A stretch of 64,000 bases of DNA from Marinobacter sp. 2_MG-2023 (GTDB taxonomy: Bacteria; Pseudomonadota; Gammaproteobacteria; Pseudomonadales; Oleiphilaceae): contig NZ_JAUOPH010000001.1 of NCBI RefSeq assembly GCF_030546935.1, positions 620,001 through 684,000 on the forward strand, written 5' to 3'. How positions within the stretch are numbered: the first letter of the stretch is position 1; each line of letters starts with the position of its first letter. The translations under genes were made by a program, and so were the position numbers. Shown piece after piece: positions 16,839 through 26,458 of this stretch. The notes beneath the pieces are model-generated. The model made no database searches. It had not been told where the DNA came from and saw only the letters and a list, made by a program, of their open reading frames with translations.

Positions 16839-17846
16839 ATGTCAGACCAGACCCTTGCACTTGGCCGGACCACAGGACTTGAAAGCACTGCATTTACTTT
16901 TAGCGAGAGAGTGGGCTACCTGAAGAGGTTCGGCGCACACTCCCAGTCCTTCTCTACTCTGCAGCCAGGCATGCAGTATTTCGATGTGCCAGGCAAAGGC
17001 TACCTCGCCTATATGCGCAAGTGGGGCGCCACCATTGTTCTTTCTGACCCGGTATGTGCACCGGAGAATTTTGGAGAGCTTCTTGAACGCTTCCAGGAGC
17101 GCTTTCACAATGCCGCCTACGTTCAGGTTTCCAAGCCTGTTGTGGACTATTTGCATGCGCGTTTCGGATTGTATGGCACACAGTTTGGCAGCGAATCACG
17201 AATTGACCTGGGCAAGTGGTCCCTCAGAGGCAAGAAAAAACAGATCCTGCGTACAGCGTTGAACCAGGCCGAAAAAAACGGAATAACTGTTCAGGAACGT
17301 TTCAGCGACGATCACACGCGCGAAATCTCGGAAGCCTGGATCCGAACGCGGAAATGCAAAAGCAATGAGATCCGCTTTCTGATTCGTCCAATGGAAATGG
17401 ATTACAGGGAGAATGAGCGCCATTTCTACGCCTATCAGAATGGCAAGGCTGTCGGCTTTATCTACTTTGACCCGATATATCGCAATAACGAAATCATCAG
17501 TTACGTGCCAAACATTTCCCGCGCCAACGCAGACTTCAAGCAGGGCATCTTTTATACCCTGATGGCGCATGCCATGGCAGCATTCAAGGCGGAGGGCATC
17601 CCGTATCTCGACCTTGGGCTCATTCCGTTATCCCTTGATGCCACGACGGAGTATCAGGAAAGCCGGCTTCTGAAACAAACCTTACATGGCCTCTACAACA
17701 GGGGGAGCTTCATTTACAACTTCAAGGGCCTGGAGTTTACCAAGTCAAGATTCCGGGGCGACAACTTCAAAACCTACTGCTGCCATAAACGGAGAATACC
17801 GGCACTGGAGTTTCTGGCCATGTTCAAACTGACACAGTTACTATAA
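16839..17846 (+). CDS. DUF2156 protein (GNAT-like, aminoacyl-phospholipid-synthase-related fold)
   Basis: A 335-residue protein of the DUF2156 family. The family shares its fold with the C-terminal catalytic part of MprF/LysX lysyl-phosphatidylglycerol synthases. Visible features are 'FGAHSQSFSTLQPGMQYF', 'GYLAYMRKWGATIVLSDPVC', 'KKKQILRTALNQAEKNGI' and the late 'YLDLGLIPLSLD', with 'YNRGSFIYNFKGLEFTKSRFRG' near the end, as in double-GNAT proteins. There is no membrane segment, unlike full MprF. It sits behind a methyltransferase. Its stop overlaps the convergent murI stop. A tRNA- or CoA-dependent acyl transfer to a lipid is possible by family relation, but the function is not known. ATG follows GGGGAG. 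Confidence 0.78.
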   Translation: MSDQTLALGRTTGLESTAFTFSERVGYLKRFGAHSQSFSTLQPGMQYFDVPGKGYLAYMRKWGATIVLSDPVCAPENFGELLERFQERFHNAAYVQVSKPVVDYLHARFGLYGTQFGSESRIDLGKWSLRGKKKQILRTALNQAEKNGITVQERFSDDHTREISEAWIRTRKCKSNEIRFLIRPMEMDYRENERHFYAYQNGKAVGFIYFDPIYRNNEIISYVPNISRANADFKQGIFYTLMAHAMAAFKAEGIPYLDLGLIPLSLDATTEYQESRLLKQTLHGLYNRGSFIYNFKGLEFTKSRFRGDNFKTYCCHKRRIPALEFLAMFKLTQLL

Positions 17847-18674
17847 TGTTTCTGGCCAGTTCCCGGTAACCAGCTTTGGCTGCAGGCCCAGGCCTGCCAT
17901 GTAGCTGGCAATCCCCGCCGGGGCCTTACCTGTGAAGAGAGCTTCAGCCACGGGCGTACCCAGCACCCTGCTTGGCTCACGCGCTTCTATAGGCTTACCG
18001 GCTTGCGCCAGCAGCCACACAACGCGGCGGGCAATCGCATCTCCTGAATCCACCCAGAATTTTACCTCCGGCAGACTCTGCTTAAGGCTTGTTAGCAAAA
18101 GCGGATAATGGGTACATCCCAGAACAACAGTGTCGACACCGGCATCGCGCAATTTCCTGACCGCACCATCAAGATTGCACTGAGGCACAGGCACACCCCG
18201 CGCCAGATCCTCTGCCCACTGAACGAGCCCAGGGTGGCCCACTCGCTCTACCTGGCAGTCGGGCGCAAATTCCCTGATCAATTCATCAAGGTAAGGTCGG
18301 CGCACTGTTGCAGGAGTGGCCAGAATGCCAATGCGCCGATTCTTTGTTTGCGTTGCCGCTGGTTTCACTGCCGGTACCACCCCAACCACAGGCACGTCTG
18401 TTATGGCTCGCAAGTTCGGCAATGCAACGGTACTGGCCGTATTACAGGCAACGACAATGGCATCGCAAGGGTACTGCTCAAGCGCTTTTGAAATCAGCCT
18501 GCAACAGCGTTCAACCACGACAGATTCCGACAATGCTCCGTAAGGGAACGCAGCATTGTCGGCCAGATACACAATCGATGCGGTGGGAAGTTGCTCATGC
18601 ACACGGGCCGCAACGCTCAATCCGCCGACGCCGGAGTCGAAAACCAGAATGCGGGGAAGTTCACGTTCACTCAA
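17841..18674 (-). CDS. murI: glutamate racemase
   Basis: Makes D-glutamate for peptidoglycan, cofactor-independently, in the cytoplasm. The two catalytic cysteines are in 'VVACNTAST' (about C77) and 'VLGCTHYPLL' (about C187); 'ILVFDSGVGGLSV' is the N-terminal substrate loop. No ATG lies near the expected start. I chose TTG at 18674, whose TTGA overlaps the nudC stop, with GGGGGAGG a dozen bases before. This gives 277 residues, in the family range. The frame is open upstream to 18779, but those residues show no homology-like pattern. It is coupled to nudC and convergent with the DUF2156 gene. Confidence 0.9.
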   Translation of the reverse strand: MSERELPRILVFDSGVGGLSVAARVHEQLPTASIVYLADNAAFPYGALSESVVVERCCRLISKALEQYPCDAIVVACNTASTVALPNLRAITDVPVVGVVPAVKPAATQTKNRRIGILATPATVRRPYLDELIREFAPDCQVERVGHPGLVQWAEDLARGVPVPQCNLDGAVRKLRDAGVDTVVLGCTHYPLLLTSLKQSLPEVKFWVDSGDAIARRVVWLLAQAGKPIEAREPSRVLGTPVAEALFTGKAPAGIASYMAGLGLQPKLVTGNWPETL

Positions 18675-19498
18675 CGCTCCACGCCTCCCCCGGCGATCAC
18701 TCGTTCCATATCGCGTATCAGCCGCCCGGAAATGGTGGTATCCGGAGGAATCGGCGGTCTGCTTCCGGGTAAAAACCAACCAGCATCTGCCAACTCATCT
18801 TCCTGAAGAATCAGTTCACCACCTGCGTAGTCGGCAAAGAATCCTGCCATCAACTGGTGTGGAAACGGCCAGGGCTGGGATGCCTGATATTGAATATTGG
18901 TTACATCCAGGCCGGTTTCCTCTTTAACCTCACGAACAACCGCACCTTCCAGGCTTTCACCCGGCTCCACAAAACCCGCAATCAGGCTATAGAAATTGCG
19001 CTTGCCCCGGGAGGATTTCGCCAGAAGATAGCGATCCTTATTGCGAATTACCACGATCACGCAAGGCGCAAGGCGCGGGTACCAGGGGATATTACAGCTA
19101 CTGCACCACCTTGCCCGCTCTCGCGGATGAAAGCCTGTTCTGCTGCCGCAACGCCCACAATACTGATGATCCTGAAACCACTGCCACACCTGAAAGCCGG
19201 TACTGAGCATGGCCGCTGGTACATCACTGATCATCAGCAAGGCATCACGCAAAGGAACAATGTCATGGCCGGCAATCAGGGGCTCCGGCACCTCAGTCAC
19301 GAAAACCGGCCGGCCGTCAACGTTTCCCAGCGAGATAAAACCAGCATTTCGGGGATTGGCAGGAAGGCTCTCCAGAGGCTGCAACCAGTCACCCTTGGGC
19401 TTGAAAACACCAGACCCCGACAGCGCCAGCACAAGATCGCCCTGCTCGGGCCCCTGCGTGGTCCAGCCCGGGCTCCACTGAATCGTTGATGTCGCCAT
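18671..19498 (-). CDS. nudC: NADH pyrophosphatase / NAD-cap hydrolase NudC
   Basis: A 275-residue Nudix hydrolase that splits NADH (and, in the family, removes NAD caps from RNA). The four-cysteine zinc ribbon is visible (CGRCG ... WCSSC). The Nudix box is 'GFVEPGESLEGAVVREVKEETG', and the NudC-specific 'SQPWPFPHQLM' is present. The frame opens at a TTG (19525), but ATG 19498 is preferred, with AAGG about 11 bases upstream. The stop overlaps the murI start, so the two are translationally coupled. It is divergent from plsB. The metal is expected to be Mg or Mn, from family knowledge. Confidence 0.92.
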   Translation of the reverse strand: MATSTIQWSPGWTTQGPEQGDLVLALSGSGVFKPKGDWLQPLESLPANPRNAGFISLGNVDGRPVFVTEVPEPLIAGHDIVPLRDALLMISDVPAAMLSTGFQVWQWFQDHQYCGRCGSRTGFHPRERARWCSSCNIPWYPRLAPCVIVVIRNKDRYLLAKSSRGKRNFYSLIAGFVEPGESLEGAVVREVKEETGLDVTNIQYQASQPWPFPHQLMAGFFADYAGGELILQEDELADAGWFLPGSRPPIPPDTTISGRLIRDMERVIAGGGVER

Positions 19499-19595
19499 CT
19501 GCAATTGCACCTTCGTGATAAACAAGCAAAACAGGAATGTATCACACAGCCATAGCCACCAAGAATGCAGCAGTGGCTTTCCGGCCCGTTCGCAA

Positions 19596-19609
19596 CCAAG
19601 TAAACTTGG
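19596..19609. promoter_or_regulatory. 14-bp perfect palindrome upstream of plsB
   Basis: CCAAGT-AA-ACTTGG lies 28 bp before the plsB ATG, between the divergent nudC and plsB starts. It is a candidate operator or the base of a small hairpin. I know no matching binding site. Confidence 0.3.
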
Positions 19610-19637
19610 CGCCTGTTTTTCATCGGAGCGACATTTT

Positions 19638-22106
19638 ATGCGTCTTTACCAGGGTATTCGAAGCCTGATTCTGACCTTTTTCCGGAAAATACTATTTTTA
19701 TGGGTCCGGACAGATGTCAGCGGGAACAGCGTCGATGCTTTGGGGCTATCGCCCGAAAAACCAGTTTGTTACGTGCTGCAGTACAGCTCACTTTCCAACC
19801 GGCTGGTGCTGGAACAGGAAGTGATTCGGGCCAAGCTGCCGGGCGCTACCACGTCGCTACCGGTAAAAAACGGCCCGTCACATTCGTTTTTTTTCCTCTA
19901 TCGCCGCGTGGGAGGCCTGTTTCGCAGGCGCCAGACACCTACACCGACCACCGAATTCCAGGCCTTGGTTCGTTACGGCCTGGAGAACCCTGAACAGGAT
20001 GTTCAGATTATTCCGGTATCCCTGTTCTGGGGCCGCTCCCCGGATAAAGAAAAGTCGTTGGTGAAGCTGTTGCTTTCCGACACCTGGTCTGTCGCCGGCC
20101 GACTGCAGAAGTTTCTTGTTATTCTGGTGCACGGCCGCAATACCTATGTGCAATTCAATAAGCCGTTGTCGCTTGAGCAGGTTATCAATGAGTACCGTCA
20201 CAGCGAAGAGCGCGCCAACCGCAAACTTGCACGTATTCTACGCACCCATTTCCGCAAGGTTCGGCAAGCCGTTCTTGGCCCCGACCTTTCTCACCGCAGA
20301 ACACTGGTAGAAGGCTTGCTAAGAACCCAGGCGGTGAAAGAGGCTATTCGGGAAACGGCAGTTGCCGAGGACATTGCTCCGGCAAAGGTTCGTGCCCGGG
20401 CGTTCAAATACGCCGATGAAATAGCCGCCAATATGTCGGTCGTTACCATCCGCGTGTTCGAGGTACTTCTTGCCTGGCTATGGAACCGCCTCTATAACGG
20501 CGTCTCGGTCAATAATATTCGCGTAGTGACCGAAACCGCCCAGAACAACGCCGTTGTCTATGTGCCGTGCCACCGCTCCCACATCGACTACCTTCTTCTA
20601 TCTTATGTGCTGTACAAAAACGGCCTGATGCCGCCACATATCGCCGCTGGAATCAACCTCAACATGCCGGTTGTCGGGCCGATTCTGCGCCGGGGCGGGG
20701 CCTTTTTCATGCGCCGAAGCTTCCGCGACAACCCCCTGTACTCAACGGTATTCAATGAGTATATGCATGTCATGCTCACACGCGGCTATTCCATTGAGTA
20801 TTTCGTAGAGGGCGGCCGGAGTCGTACTGGCCGGATGTTGCAGCCTCGCCCCGGCATGCTTTCCATGACCGTGCGCAGCTTTTTGCGCGACCATCGCAAG
20901 CCAATCGTTTTTGTTCCTGTGTACATCGGGTATGAGAAAGTCATGGAGGGTCGTTCTTACCTAGGGGAACTCCGCGGTAAGAAAAAACAGAAAGAGAGCG
21001 TGTTCGGCCTCGCCAAAACTGCTCGAAAACTCGGTAACTCCTTTGGCCAGGTTGCGGTCAACTTTGGTGAAGCCATACACCTCTCTGATGTCCTGGATGA
21101 CGTTCACGTCAGTTGGCGGGATGAGGCCTACGATTCCGAATACCGCCCTGCCTGGCTTACCAAAGCGGTTACAGAACTGTCTCTTCGAGTCGCCTCCAAT
21201 ATCAACGCGGCGGTTTCCGTCAACCCCATTGGCATGATCGCAACCGTGCTTCTTGGCGCCGAAAGGCTGGCGATGGATGAGGGCCAGCTAATCCGCCTCG
21301 CGGATCAGTATGCGGCGCTTCTGAAAGCCTTCCCTTACGCCGAAACGGTAACCCTCCCGGAAGGTAGTGGCAAAGACTGGGTAGCCTACTGCGAGTCCAT
21401 GGGGCTGGTCTCGCGCCAACCCCAGAAACTGGGAGACATTATCGGGCTGGAAGGTAGCAATGCCATTCTGATGACTTACTACCGAAACAACATCCAGCAC
21501 CTCTTTGCATTGCCTTCTCTGGTGGCCAGCCTGTTTGAAAACAAGAGTTCGCTGGCCAGGGACAAGATTGTAAACCTGGCAAGCGTCGCCTACCCCTACG
21601 TGCAATCAGAACTGTTCCTGAAATATCAACCCGACGAAGCGGAAGCGGTAATCAACCAGTGGATTGATGTGCTGGTACAACAGGGCCTGCTGGTAGCTCA
21701 GGACAACGAACGAATCGCCCACCCGGAAGAAGGCACCGAAGCCATGCTTCGTCTGAAGGTGCTCTCACGATTCATCATCCAGACCGTAGAGCGTTACCAC
21801 ATCGCTCTGGGCATACTGCGCAAGTACGGCTCCGGCAAGATCACCGCGGCCGAACTTGAAGAACAGAGCACACTGCTGGCCGAGCGCATGTCCATACTGT
21901 TCGGGCTTAATGCGCCTGAGTTTTTCGACAAAACCCTATTCCGGAATTTTATCGCCAACATGCAGAAGGATGGTGTTATTACCACCGATGATAACGGGCT
22001 GCTTTGTTATGGTGATGGGCTGGATGAAGTGGCAGATGATGCGAGGCTGGTACTGAGTGTTGAGAAGCGCCAGGCGATTCAGCAAGTGACCATGCTGGGC
22101 GTTTGA
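19638..22106 (+). CDS. plsB: glycerol-3-phosphate 1-O-acyltransferase
   Basis: An inner-membrane-associated enzyme, 822 residues, adding the first acyl chain to sn-glycerol-3-phosphate in phospholipid synthesis. The acyltransferase motif I is H312-RSHI-D317. Later blocks are 'GAFFMRRSFRDNPLYS', 'YFVEGGRSRTGR' and 'IVFVPVYIGYEKVMEG', as in E. coli PlsB (807 residues). ATG 19638 with GGAG is chosen over the open frame back to 19515. It is a lone gene, convergent with rsmJ. In a wax-ester-forming organism it competes with the FAR for acyl groups; that link is inference. Confidence 0.95.
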   Translation: MRLYQGIRSLILTFFRKILFLWVRTDVSGNSVDALGLSPEKPVCYVLQYSSLSNRLVLEQEVIRAKLPGATTSLPVKNGPSHSFFFLYRRVGGLFRRRQTPTPTTEFQALVRYGLENPEQDVQIIPVSLFWGRSPDKEKSLVKLLLSDTWSVAGRLQKFLVILVHGRNTYVQFNKPLSLEQVINEYRHSEERANRKLARILRTHFRKVRQAVLGPDLSHRRTLVEGLLRTQAVKEAIRETAVAEDIAPAKVRARAFKYADEIAANMSVVTIRVFEVLLAWLWNRLYNGVSVNNIRVVTETAQNNAVVYVPCHRSHIDYLLLSYVLYKNGLMPPHIAAGINLNMPVVGPILRRGGAFFMRRSFRDNPLYSTVFNEYMHVMLTRGYSIEYFVEGGRSRTGRMLQPRPGMLSMTVRSFLRDHRKPIVFVPVYIGYEKVMEGRSYLGELRGKKKQKESVFGLAKTARKLGNSFGQVAVNFGEAIHLSDVLDDVHVSWRDEAYDSEYRPAWLTKAVTELSLRVASNINAAVSVNPIGMIATVLLGAERLAMDEGQLIRLADQYAALLKAFPYAETVTLPEGSGKDWVAYCESMGLVSRQPQKLGDIIGLEGSNAILMTYYRNNIQHLFALPSLVASLFENKSSLARDKIVNLASVAYPYVQSELFLKYQPDEAEAVINQWIDVLVQQGLLVAQDNERIAHPEEGTEAMLRLKVLSRFIIQTVERYHIALGILRKYGSGKITAAELEEQSTLLAERMSILFGLNAPEFFDKTLFRNFIANMQKDGVITTDDNGLLCYGDGLDEVADDARLVLSVEKRQAIQQVTMLGV

Positions 22107-22136
22107 GGCGTACACGAAAGACCGGCAATCATACGC

Positions 22137-23000
22137 CTAGCGCGGCAAGGCGCGGATGGGGTAGATATCGTAGCGGCTGCTCTTGCCTTCTATCCGGGTA
22201 CCTGGCTCGGCCCCGCCGATTGCGGGAGCCTTGCGCGGGCGCTTCACCACAACCCTGTACCTTGCTGCAGCCAAGGCAGCCTCCAGCAGTGCTTCTGAAT
22301 CGTCATCATCCCCTACAACCGTTCGAAACACCTGCATTTCTTTCTTCACAAGCGCCGACTTTTCCCTGTGAGGAAACATGGGGTCGAGATAGATCACGTC
22401 AGCAAGGGTACCTTGATTGGAGCTCTCGTCATCACCACCGTCCACTGCAGCATTGCGCAGCCAATCAATACTACTACCGGAATGAAGCGTCATCCGCGCG
22501 ATGATCGGAGCACAATCCACATTCAACGATGCCCGCGCCAACCCGTCTGCCAACAGCGCATGAATCACCGGGTTCCGCTCGAAAAGACTCACCCTGCACC
22601 TCAGGCTGGCAAGCACAAACGCATCCTGGCCCAGACCTGCTGTCGCATCCAGGACATGCAGGTCGGCTTTTGTTTTCTGCAATCCGACCGCACGGGCTAC
22701 AAGCTGGCCGGAGCCACCACCATGTTCCCGGCGGTAACCCATCTTACCGGTGACAAACTCTGCCCTTACCGGGCCAGGCGCGTTTTTGCCAGCCACCTGC
22801 AAACACAAACCATGTTCATCCAGAAACAACAATGCACTCACATTCCGGATATCTTTAGGGCTGGCAACGCCCAGATAGGGTAATGAAAGATCAGTACTGA
22901 GCGCCAGTGCCTGGCGATCGTCACCCAGGGGACTTCTCGCTATCGCCAGTGGAATGGTTTCATCAGTGGAGGAGGCATTCGAAGCTTTGGCGCGAGACAT
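22137..23000 (-). CDS. rsmJ: 16S rRNA (guanine1516-N2)-methyltransferase
   Basis: A 287-residue rRNA methyltransferase of the RsmJ (YhiQ) family. The SAM motif is '[19 protein letters not shown]', followed by '[18 protein letters not shown]'. The catalytic-site signature '[25 protein letters not shown]' is diagnostic. '[13 protein letters not shown]' follows near the C-terminus, as in E. coli. The N-terminal ~100 residues hold the usual 'LPYLGVASP' stretch. The start ATG overlaps the stop of the upstream hypothetical gene as TGATG, indicating coupled translation. Confidence 0.92.
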   Translation of the reverse strand: MSRAKASNASSTDETIPLAIARSPLGDDRQALALSTDLSLPYLGVASPKDIRNVSALLFLDEHGLCLQVAGKNAPGPVRAEFVTGKMGYRREHGGGSGQLVARAVGLQKTKADLHVLDATAGLGQDAFVLASLRCRVSLFERNPVIHALLADGLARASLNVDCAPIIARMTLHSGSSIDWLRNAAVDGGDDESSNQGTLADVIYLDPMFPHREKSALVKKEMQVFRTVVGDDDDSEALLEAALAAARYRVVVKRPRKAPAIGGAEPGTRIEGKSSRYDIYPIRALPR

Positions 23001-23359
23001 CAGACCAGAATATCAATTCCGGCGAGCGCTGTGCCGCCAGATTCCTGTCCTGCTGCTGCAACACTTGCGAACGTAGATAGTGCCCGGGCCGCGGGGAGCG
23101 GCACCTCATCCGCCCGGAAGCGTTCCAGGCGCACATCCTCAGATGCCCTGCGAGCTTCTACACGACGCTCAGGGTTATCACCGACGTTTCGTTCAGATGC
23201 TGGCACATTCGTGCTGTCTGCAAGATCTCGGCGGGCTGTTTCGGCTGCTTTCTCAGGAGCAGAGGCAGGAGCGCGGGCAACATCAGTGCGTTCACGCACA
23301 GGGCTATTGGTGCCCGACTGATAGGAAAGTGTACTGCCTGGATTAATACCACCAATCAT
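23000..23359 (-). CDS. small, probably disordered hypothetical protein
   Basis: A 119-residue protein rich in Ala, Arg, Glu and Ser ([25 protein letters not shown]...[40 protein letters not shown]). It has no hydrophobic core in its first two thirds, so it is probably disordered with one C-terminal helix. I recognise no family. It lies between tsaB and rsmJ, and its stop overlaps the rsmJ start (TGATG), which supports it being translated. The ribosome site of its ATG is weak. Confidence 0.6.
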   Translation of the reverse strand: MIGGINPGSTLSYQSGTNSPVRERTDVARAPASAPEKAAETARRDLADSTNVPASERNVGDNPERRVEARRASEDVRLERFRADEVPLPAARALSTFASVAAAGQESGGTALAGIDILV

Positions 23360-23436
23360 GGTCAGGGTACCGCTCGCTCAGGGAAAATAATGACTCGTTA
23401 TAGAAGTATGAAAGAAGTCTGCACCGATTAAAAGAC

Positions 23437-24135
23437 TTACTCGCGGCCCGGCAGTTTCTTCCAGGTGACTTCATCGCGGATGTAGACTGGTTGAGCCTGC
23501 TCTGCCCGCACAGCCAAGCCTTGATTAAACTTCGCATAGGCCAAGCGTGCAACCCAGCTCGCCCGGGGAATAAGAGCTTCATCTACGGAATTGATTCGTT
23601 CTGACACGTCGGCTGGCATACCGTCACGATATGCCCAACCCTGGCTTGCGCCAACCCAGTTTGCAACGCCAGCTTCCAGGGAAACCCTGGACGGCGAACA
23701 AACACGCTCGTCGCCCAGCAGCTCCGGCAAGCCCGAGTGGTTGCGGAAACACCCCCAATAGAGCTCGCTCATGCGGGCATCAAACGCAACAGCAACCCCC
23801 TCGCCCTCACCTACCTGCATGGCTTCAATAGCACCCAGCGCAACCGCTTCCAGTGAAGAGACAGGCACCACGGGGAGATCAAGCCCCCAGGCCAGCCCCT
23901 GGATCACACCCGTGGCAATACGAACTCCGGTAAAGGAGCCCGGTCCACAGGCAAACGCCAACGCATCAAGTTCTGCAGGTTTCAGCGCTTGCTCCGCCAG
24001 TAATCCGCGAACCATCGGCATCAACAGGCGGGTGTGGCCCCTGGGAGCGATCTCAAACTTCTCGAAAACCTCACCATCAACAAAAAGGGCTGCCGAGCAG
24101 CCCTCTGAGGAGGTATCCAGTGCCAAAATTTTCAC
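23437..24135 (-). CDS. tsaB: tRNA t6A37 synthesis protein TsaB
   Basis: A 232-residue ASKHA-fold protein, partner of TsaD and TsaE in adding threonylcarbamoyl to A37 of ANN-reading tRNAs. The N-terminal 'ILALDTSSEGCSAAL' and 'FACGPGSFTGVRIATGVIQGLA' are the family hallmarks. 'VPVSSLEAVALGA' and 'DARMSELYWGCF' follow. It lacks the metal-binding histidines of TsaD, as expected. The start is GTG at 24135, which gives the standard N-terminus MKILALDTS. It lies just downstream of adk on the same strand, in the order adk-tsaB-hypothetical-rsmJ. Confidence 0.93.
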   Translation of the reverse strand: MKILALDTSSEGCSAALFVDGEVFEKFEIAPRGHTRLLMPMVRGLLAEQALKPAELDALAFACGPGSFTGVRIATGVIQGLAWGLDLPVVPVSSLEAVALGAIEAMQVGEGEGVAVAFDARMSELYWGCFRNHSGLPELLGDERVCSPSRVSLEAGVANWVGASQGWAYRDGMPADVSERINSVDEALIPRASWVARLAYAKFNQGLAVRAEQAQPVYIRDEVTWKKLPGRE

Positions 24136-24168
24136 AAGCGGGCGCTGCCTCGGCGGAACGTCGTTGAA

Positions 24169-24843
<675 letters not shown>

Positions 24844-24845
24844 TC

Positions 24846-24851
24846 ATTATA
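24846..24851 (-). promoter_or_regulatory. consensus -10 box of the adk promoter
   Basis: Read on the minus strand this is TATAAT, 24 bp before the adk start codon. No convincing -35 hexamer is seen 16-18 bases away (the region there is taken up by the hairpin at 24859-24894). The inferred leader is short, about 17 bases. Confidence 0.5.
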
Positions 24852-24858
24852 GTTTGAA

Positions 24859-24894
24859 AAGTTGCGGCAAAGATCTATGTCTTTGCGACAACTT
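24859..24894 (-). terminator. hairpin downstream of the YbaK-HDOD gene
   Basis: AAGTTGCGGCAAAGA and TCTTTGCGACAACTT pair at 13 of 15 positions around a TCTATG loop. On the minus strand the stem is followed by a short T run (CTTTTC). It probably ends the YbaK-HDOD transcript and sits directly against the adk promoter. Confidence 0.55.
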
Positions 24895-25023
24895 CTCCTT
24901 CCGGAAAAGGTGTCAGCCGGATTCGATGATGGCGCATTATACGAACTCAGTCACCTCAGAGAAAGTCGACCTCCGTATCATCTCCGGGAAACGGACTTGC
25001 CGCAGAAGCCGGGAAGGTTACTG

Positions 25024-26397
25024 TCAGGCGGTCAGAGATAATGCAAGCGCGTCGAGATCCGGGGCAACCTGATCGACCTGAGCCATCAGATCACCTACGA
25101 ATGCTGGCTCCAGCCCCAAACCCTGCAGAAGTGCAGGAACATCATCAGGATTAAATTCATCACCAATACCCCGATCTTTTAACAACGCATTGGCGAGCTG
25201 GACGATCATGACGTAGTTCTCATTCTCGCCGTGATAACCAGGCTGCTGATGAACACCGGCTGCTTTGACCACCGGATCAGGCAACTCCCATAACCTGTGC
25301 AAAATACCACCGATAGCACCGTGCCCAACGGCAATGATTTCCTGCTCGCCACCCTGGCCGAATACCTGTTGTTCCAGCGACTGCATACTGGCCTCAGGAT
25401 TAGCTTCGCGCAGTCTGTTGAGCTCTTTGAACTCAATAGGAAACAGGTGTCCCACCAGCAATAAGCCAAAGTTATGCAGCAGGCCACATAAGTAGGCAAG
25501 GCCTTTATCGGCACCACAACTGGGTGCCATGGTTTGGCACAGGAACGCGCAGTAGAGTGAGTGGCGCCAGAAGTTGTCCATCCCAAGAATGCCGGATCTG
25601 GGGACATCAAACGCACGTACCGAAGCAATACCCATCGCAATATGGGCAACACGATCAAACCCCAGAACCCGGGTTACTGCGTCCTGCACGGAGTTAATCT
25701 GGCCCGGATAGTGGAACAAAGCTGAACGCGCATAACGCATAACCTGCGCGGTCAGGCTCGGATCGAACTCTATGAGTTCTGCCAGTTCACGGGCGGTTGC
25801 TTCGGTATTCGAAGTCAGGCGCAGAATGCGCAGTGCCAGAGCCGGCATGGGCGGCAATCGGTACAGTTTTTTCAGCTTGCTGGCCACCTCCGCCAACGTC
25901 AGCGCATCCCGGGCACCCTCATTGCCTGGGCCACGGATCGCCACATGCCCTTCCCTTGACCCTGCCATCGCAAGACGCAAAGAGCGGCCGTCCAGTTCAA
26001 CCATAGAATGATCCGTGCCACTGGAAAACAAAACCCGCTCGAACCGGTCAATGCCTTCGTCCAGCAACACGGGCAAGTCGTAGGCATTGCCAATTGGTGG
26101 CGTGAACCCGGGATCACAGTCGCTGAACAGCCTCATGGTCTGTTGGACCGTGAGAGGCTGCAGGTGCCGGCCCGTCATTTGCCGGAGGGCATCGGCATCA
26201 AGCGAACTGTCATATCTGTGAACCACCATCACAATGCCGCTGATATCGATCAGCAACGTTGCTTTAATGACATCCTCACGGGCAGACCCCAGAGCGGACA
26301 CCGCCGAATCCAGGCTTGAAGCCTGCTCGATGGGTCGCTCTTTGTAGGCTATGTCCTGTTGATCGAAAAAACGCTGCAATCGCGTTGCGAGAGCCAC
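25024..26397 (-). CDS. YbaK-like domain fused to an HDOD domain
   Basis: About 457 residues. The N-terminal ~150 resemble the YbaK/ProX aminoacyl-tRNA deacylase domain (RFFDQQDIAYKERP, VIKATLLIDISGIVMVVHRYDSSLD, GFTPPIGNAYDLPVLLDEGI, FSSGTDHSMVELDG). The rest is an HDOD domain (LPPMPALALRILRLTSN, FDPSLTAQVMRYARSALFHYPG, LAYLCGLLHNFGLLLVGH). HDOD proteins usually bind partners in signalling and need not be hydrolases. ATG 26418 has no ribosome site. GTG 26397 has AGGAG seven bases upstream and is my choice. Whether the YbaK part still deacylates tRNA is unknown. It lies downstream of ppc on the same strand. Confidence 0.82.
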   Translation of the reverse strand: MALATRLQRFFDQQDIAYKERPIEQASSLDSAVSALGSAREDVIKATLLIDISGIVMVVHRYDSSLDADALRQMTGRHLQPLTVQQTMRLFSDCDPGFTPPIGNAYDLPVLLDEGIDRFERVLFSSGTDHSMVELDGRSLRLAMAGSREGHVAIRGPGNEGARDALTLAEVASKLKKLYRLPPMPALALRILRLTSNTEATARELAELIEFDPSLTAQVMRYARSALFHYPGQINSVQDAVTRVLGFDRVAHIAMGIASVRAFDVPRSGILGMDNFWRHSLYCAFLCQTMAPSCGADKGLAYLCGLLHNFGLLLVGHLFPIEFKELNRLREANPEASMQSLEQQVFGQGGEQEIIAVGHGAIGGILHRLWELPDPVVKAAGVHQQPGYHGENENYVMIVQLANALLKDRGIGDEFNPDDVPALLQGLGLEPAFVGDLMAQVDQVAPDLDALALSLTA

Positions 26398-26458
26398 ACC
26401 AATACTCCTGTTGTCCATGGCAGGAGCTCTGCGCGCCCCTCGTCCGTCCCCGGTGCTG

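Noticed and set aside
22106..22138. AGGCGTA/TACGCCT hairpin between plsB and rsmJ as a terminator
   Set aside because: A 7-bp stem with a 19-base loop and no T run; too weak to call.
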